From Sphingomonadales bacterium (GTDB lineage Bacteria; Bacteroidota; Bacteroidia; Chitinophagales; Chitinophagaceae), in NCBI GenBank assembly GCA_016872155.1, contig VHBB01000010.1, positions 1 to 52,880 on the forward strand: DNA of 52,880 bases. Direction: 5' to 3'. Below the pieces are notes generated by a model. The model was not told where the DNA came from and made no database searches. It worked only from the letters and a program-made list of their open reading frames with translations. The translations under genes and the position numbers were made by a program. Shown in pieces: positions 51,472 to 52,880 of this stretch; position 1 is the stretch's first letter, and each line of letters begins with the position of its first letter.

Positions 51472-52230
51472 TTACTTTTTGATCAGATGTACCGAGTCGG
51501 CTTGCTGTAGACAGGTTACGGTCAGCTCGTTGATGCATACATGTTCGGGCAGGGTAGCGGCATAGTAAATTACATTCGCTACATCTTCGGCTTGCAATGG
51601 TTGGTACCCTTCGTATACTTTAGCGGCCGTGGCGGCATCCCCTTTAAATCGAACCAGCGAAAATTCCGTTTCTGCAGCACCCGGGTTAACGGCGGTCACT
51701 TTTATACCGTGCCTTAGCAAATCGATCCGCATGGCCTGGCTAAGGGCATCCACGGCAAACTTGGTAGCGCAATACGTATTGCCTTTTTCGTACACCAGTT
51801 TGGCAGCCGTAGATCCAATATTGATAATATGTCCTTTTTTGCGTATAGCCATTTTTTTAGCAATGGCTTGAGCGACATACAAAAATCCTTTGATGTTCGT
51901 GTCGATCATTTGATCCCAGTCTGCAAGACTGGCCTCTTCGAAATAATCGCGACCGGCTGCCAACCCGGCGTTGTTGATCAGCACATCGATTGCATCCCAC
52001 TCAGCTGGTAATTCGCTTATTACTTTTTTTACTTGTTGCTGGTCGCTAACATCAAAGGCGGCCGTTAGCACATTGATCCCATAACGGGTTTGCAAATCGG
52101 TGGCGGTAGCGCGAAGCCGCTCCTCTCTTCTGCCGTTGATGATCAGGTGATATCCCTTTGCGGCAAAAAGTTCGGCACAGGCCAACCCAAAACCCGAGGT
52201 GGCCCCGGTAATAAAAACAATAGCAGACAT
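51472..52230 (-). CDS. SDR-family oxidoreductase, YdfG-like
   Basis: A 252-residue short-chain dehydrogenase with the NAD(P) motif TGATSGFG (residues 8-15), the conserved NNAG, and the catalytic Ser-Tyr-Lys in NIGSTAAKL and TYCATKFAVDAL. GRREERLRA after the second strand favours NADP. Its closest look is to the YdfG group (serine/3-hydroxy acid dehydrogenases), but the substrate is not decided. A -7 box lies 18 nt upstream. Confidence 0.92.
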   Translation of the reverse strand: MSAIVFITGATSGFGLACAELFAAKGYHLIINGRREERLRATATDLQTRYGINVLTAAFDVSDQQQVKKVISELPAEWDAIDVLINNAGLAAGRDYFEEASLADWDQMIDTNIKGFLYVAQAIAKKMAIRKKGHIINIGSTAAKLVYEKGNTYCATKFAVDALSQAMRIDLLRHGIKVTAVNPGAAETEFSLVRFKGDAATAAKVYEGYQPLQAEDVANVIYYAATLPEHVCINELTVTCLQQADSVHLIKK

Positions 52231-52248
52231 AGACTTCGATTAGAAGAG

Positions 52249-52255
52249 CAAGATA
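52249..52255 (-). promoter_or_regulatory. -7 element (TATCTTG) of the SDR gene
   Basis: On the minus strand TATCTTG is followed by 18 nt to the ATG at 52230. It is one T short of consensus. Confidence 0.5.
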
Positions 52256-52283
52256 AGTCTTTTACGAAGCCAGCAAAAGCTCT

Positions 52284-52880
52284 CTAGCGAATTAAGGTAA
52301 GGGTGCCTTTGGCAAAATAAGATTGATCGAGATAATCGGTGGCACTAACGGTCCACACAAAAACATGGGTGCCCTGCAATTGCCCATTGATGCGACCATC
52401 CCAACCTTGGCCTTCTTGCTGGGTCTCGTATACCAATTGCCCCCAGCGATTAAAGATCCTGAAGTAGTTCAATTTTTTAATACCGGCCAAAATGGGCTTT
52501 GCGATATCGTTACGTCCGTCGGCGTTGGGGGTAAAGGCCGTGGGAACGAAAACGGTGGGAGCGGTTTGATAAACCCGCACCGATAAATACGCCGTGTCGG
52601 GGCAGCGGGCCGAATCACTCGCAATAATTCGGTAGCGAATCAGCGACGCTGGCGATCGGTATAAAGCTATGGGGTTGGCGATCGACACCGAAGAGAGTCC
52701 GGTGGCGGGGCTCCAATTATAATACACACCGCCATTAGCGTTGAGCTGAAGGGGCTGACCCACTACTACGCTCGTATCTCGGCCGGCAAAGGCGACCACC
52801 TCGGGTCTAACGGTTATGAGTACAGTGTCGGTGCCGGGTTTGGGGCAGCCTTTTGTATCGAAAACAGAAAGAATATAACG
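52284..52880 (-). CDS. T9SS cargo protein with type B sorting domain (5' truncated)
   Basis: The frame is open to the right edge, so only the C-terminal 198 residues are seen. It contains PKD/Ig-like repeat remnants (VVVGQPLQLNANGGVYYNWSPATGLS) and ends in a gliding-motility C-terminal domain: TVFVPTAFTPNADGRNDIAKPIL, YFRIFNRWGQLVYETQ, GWDGRINGQ and a final FAKGTLTLIR. This type B signal directs proteins through the T9SS; SprA, its translocon, is 0.8 kb away on the other strand. The GTG at 52799 lies inside a domain and is not a start. Confidence 0.93.
   Translation of the reverse strand, partial: RYILSVFDTKGCPKPGTDTVLITVRPEVVAFAGRDTSVVVGQPLQLNANGGVYYNWSPATGLSSVSIANPIALYRSPASLIRYRIIASDSARCPDTAYLSVRVYQTAPTVFVPTAFTPNADGRNDIAKPILAGIKKLNYFRIFNRWGQLVYETQQEGQGWDGRINGQLQGTHVFVWTVSATDYLDQSYFAKGTLTLIR

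Overview
The window looks like chromosomal core DNA from a Bacteroidota member, most likely in or near Chitinophagales/Chitinophagaceae. This is inferred from the full-length type IX secretion (T9SS) and gliding protein SprA, PorD-like and DUF4296-like proteins, a type B T9SS sorting domain at the right edge, the rpsF-rpsR-rplI operon, the bamD-rpoZ pair, futalosine-pathway menaquinone genes, and many promoters with the Bacteroidota -7 element (TAnnTTTG) instead of sigma70 boxes. I see no phage, IS element, integron or CRISPR. No gene-free stretch exceeds 300 bases; the largest gaps are 20647-20903 and 33619-33872.

Layout. 1-3463: 3' end of one ABC ATPase, a cobalamin adenosyltransferase, a second MacB/LolD-type ATPase, trpS and a deoxynucleoside kinase. 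3476-8470: pepP, pssA, purS, rsmI, M1-family peptidase. 8490-14018: rsmG and a glycosyltransferase (minus), then tgt, an LptF/LptG permease and a mitochondrial-type citrate synthase (plus). 14043-17423: tRNA-Ala(GGC), a 53-residue membrane protein, lpxB, a small membrane protein and surE (minus), and a LexA-like XRE/S24 regulator. 17416-25000: guaA with a periplasmic binding protein, an RRM RNA-binding protein, the S6-S18-L9 operon, recJ and a polyprenyl diphosphate synthase. 25068-30779: an OmpA/TSP3 porin, then bamD-rpoZ-porD-DUF4296, then the two CoA-transferase subunits.

30776-35287 is the most distinctive part: two histidine kinases and four NarL-type regulator modules packed together. 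One kinase and one regulator are fused in a single ORF across a homopolymer junction, one regulator has lost its phosphorylatable Asp, and another has lost the conserved Thr/Ser. A photolyase, mqnD/mqnB, two tandem 6-pyruvoyl-tetrahydropterin-synthase-like genes with folE, fabD, a GNAT/PLP-lyase/fabH operon, ruvA, the 7.5-kb sprA, an SDR and a truncated T9SS cargo protein follow.

Themes: envelope building (lptFG, lpxB, pssA, bamD, ompA), T9SS export (sprA, porD, cargo), quinone and pterin metabolism, and translation. Observations most worth follow-up are a Tgt lacking the canonical zinc cysteines, the degenerate two-component cluster, near-leaderless promoters with -7 boxes 4-8 nt from start codons, compact back-to-back divergent promoters, and a triplicated octamer in the leader of the RRM gene. 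I did not find a clearly new defence or mobile system.
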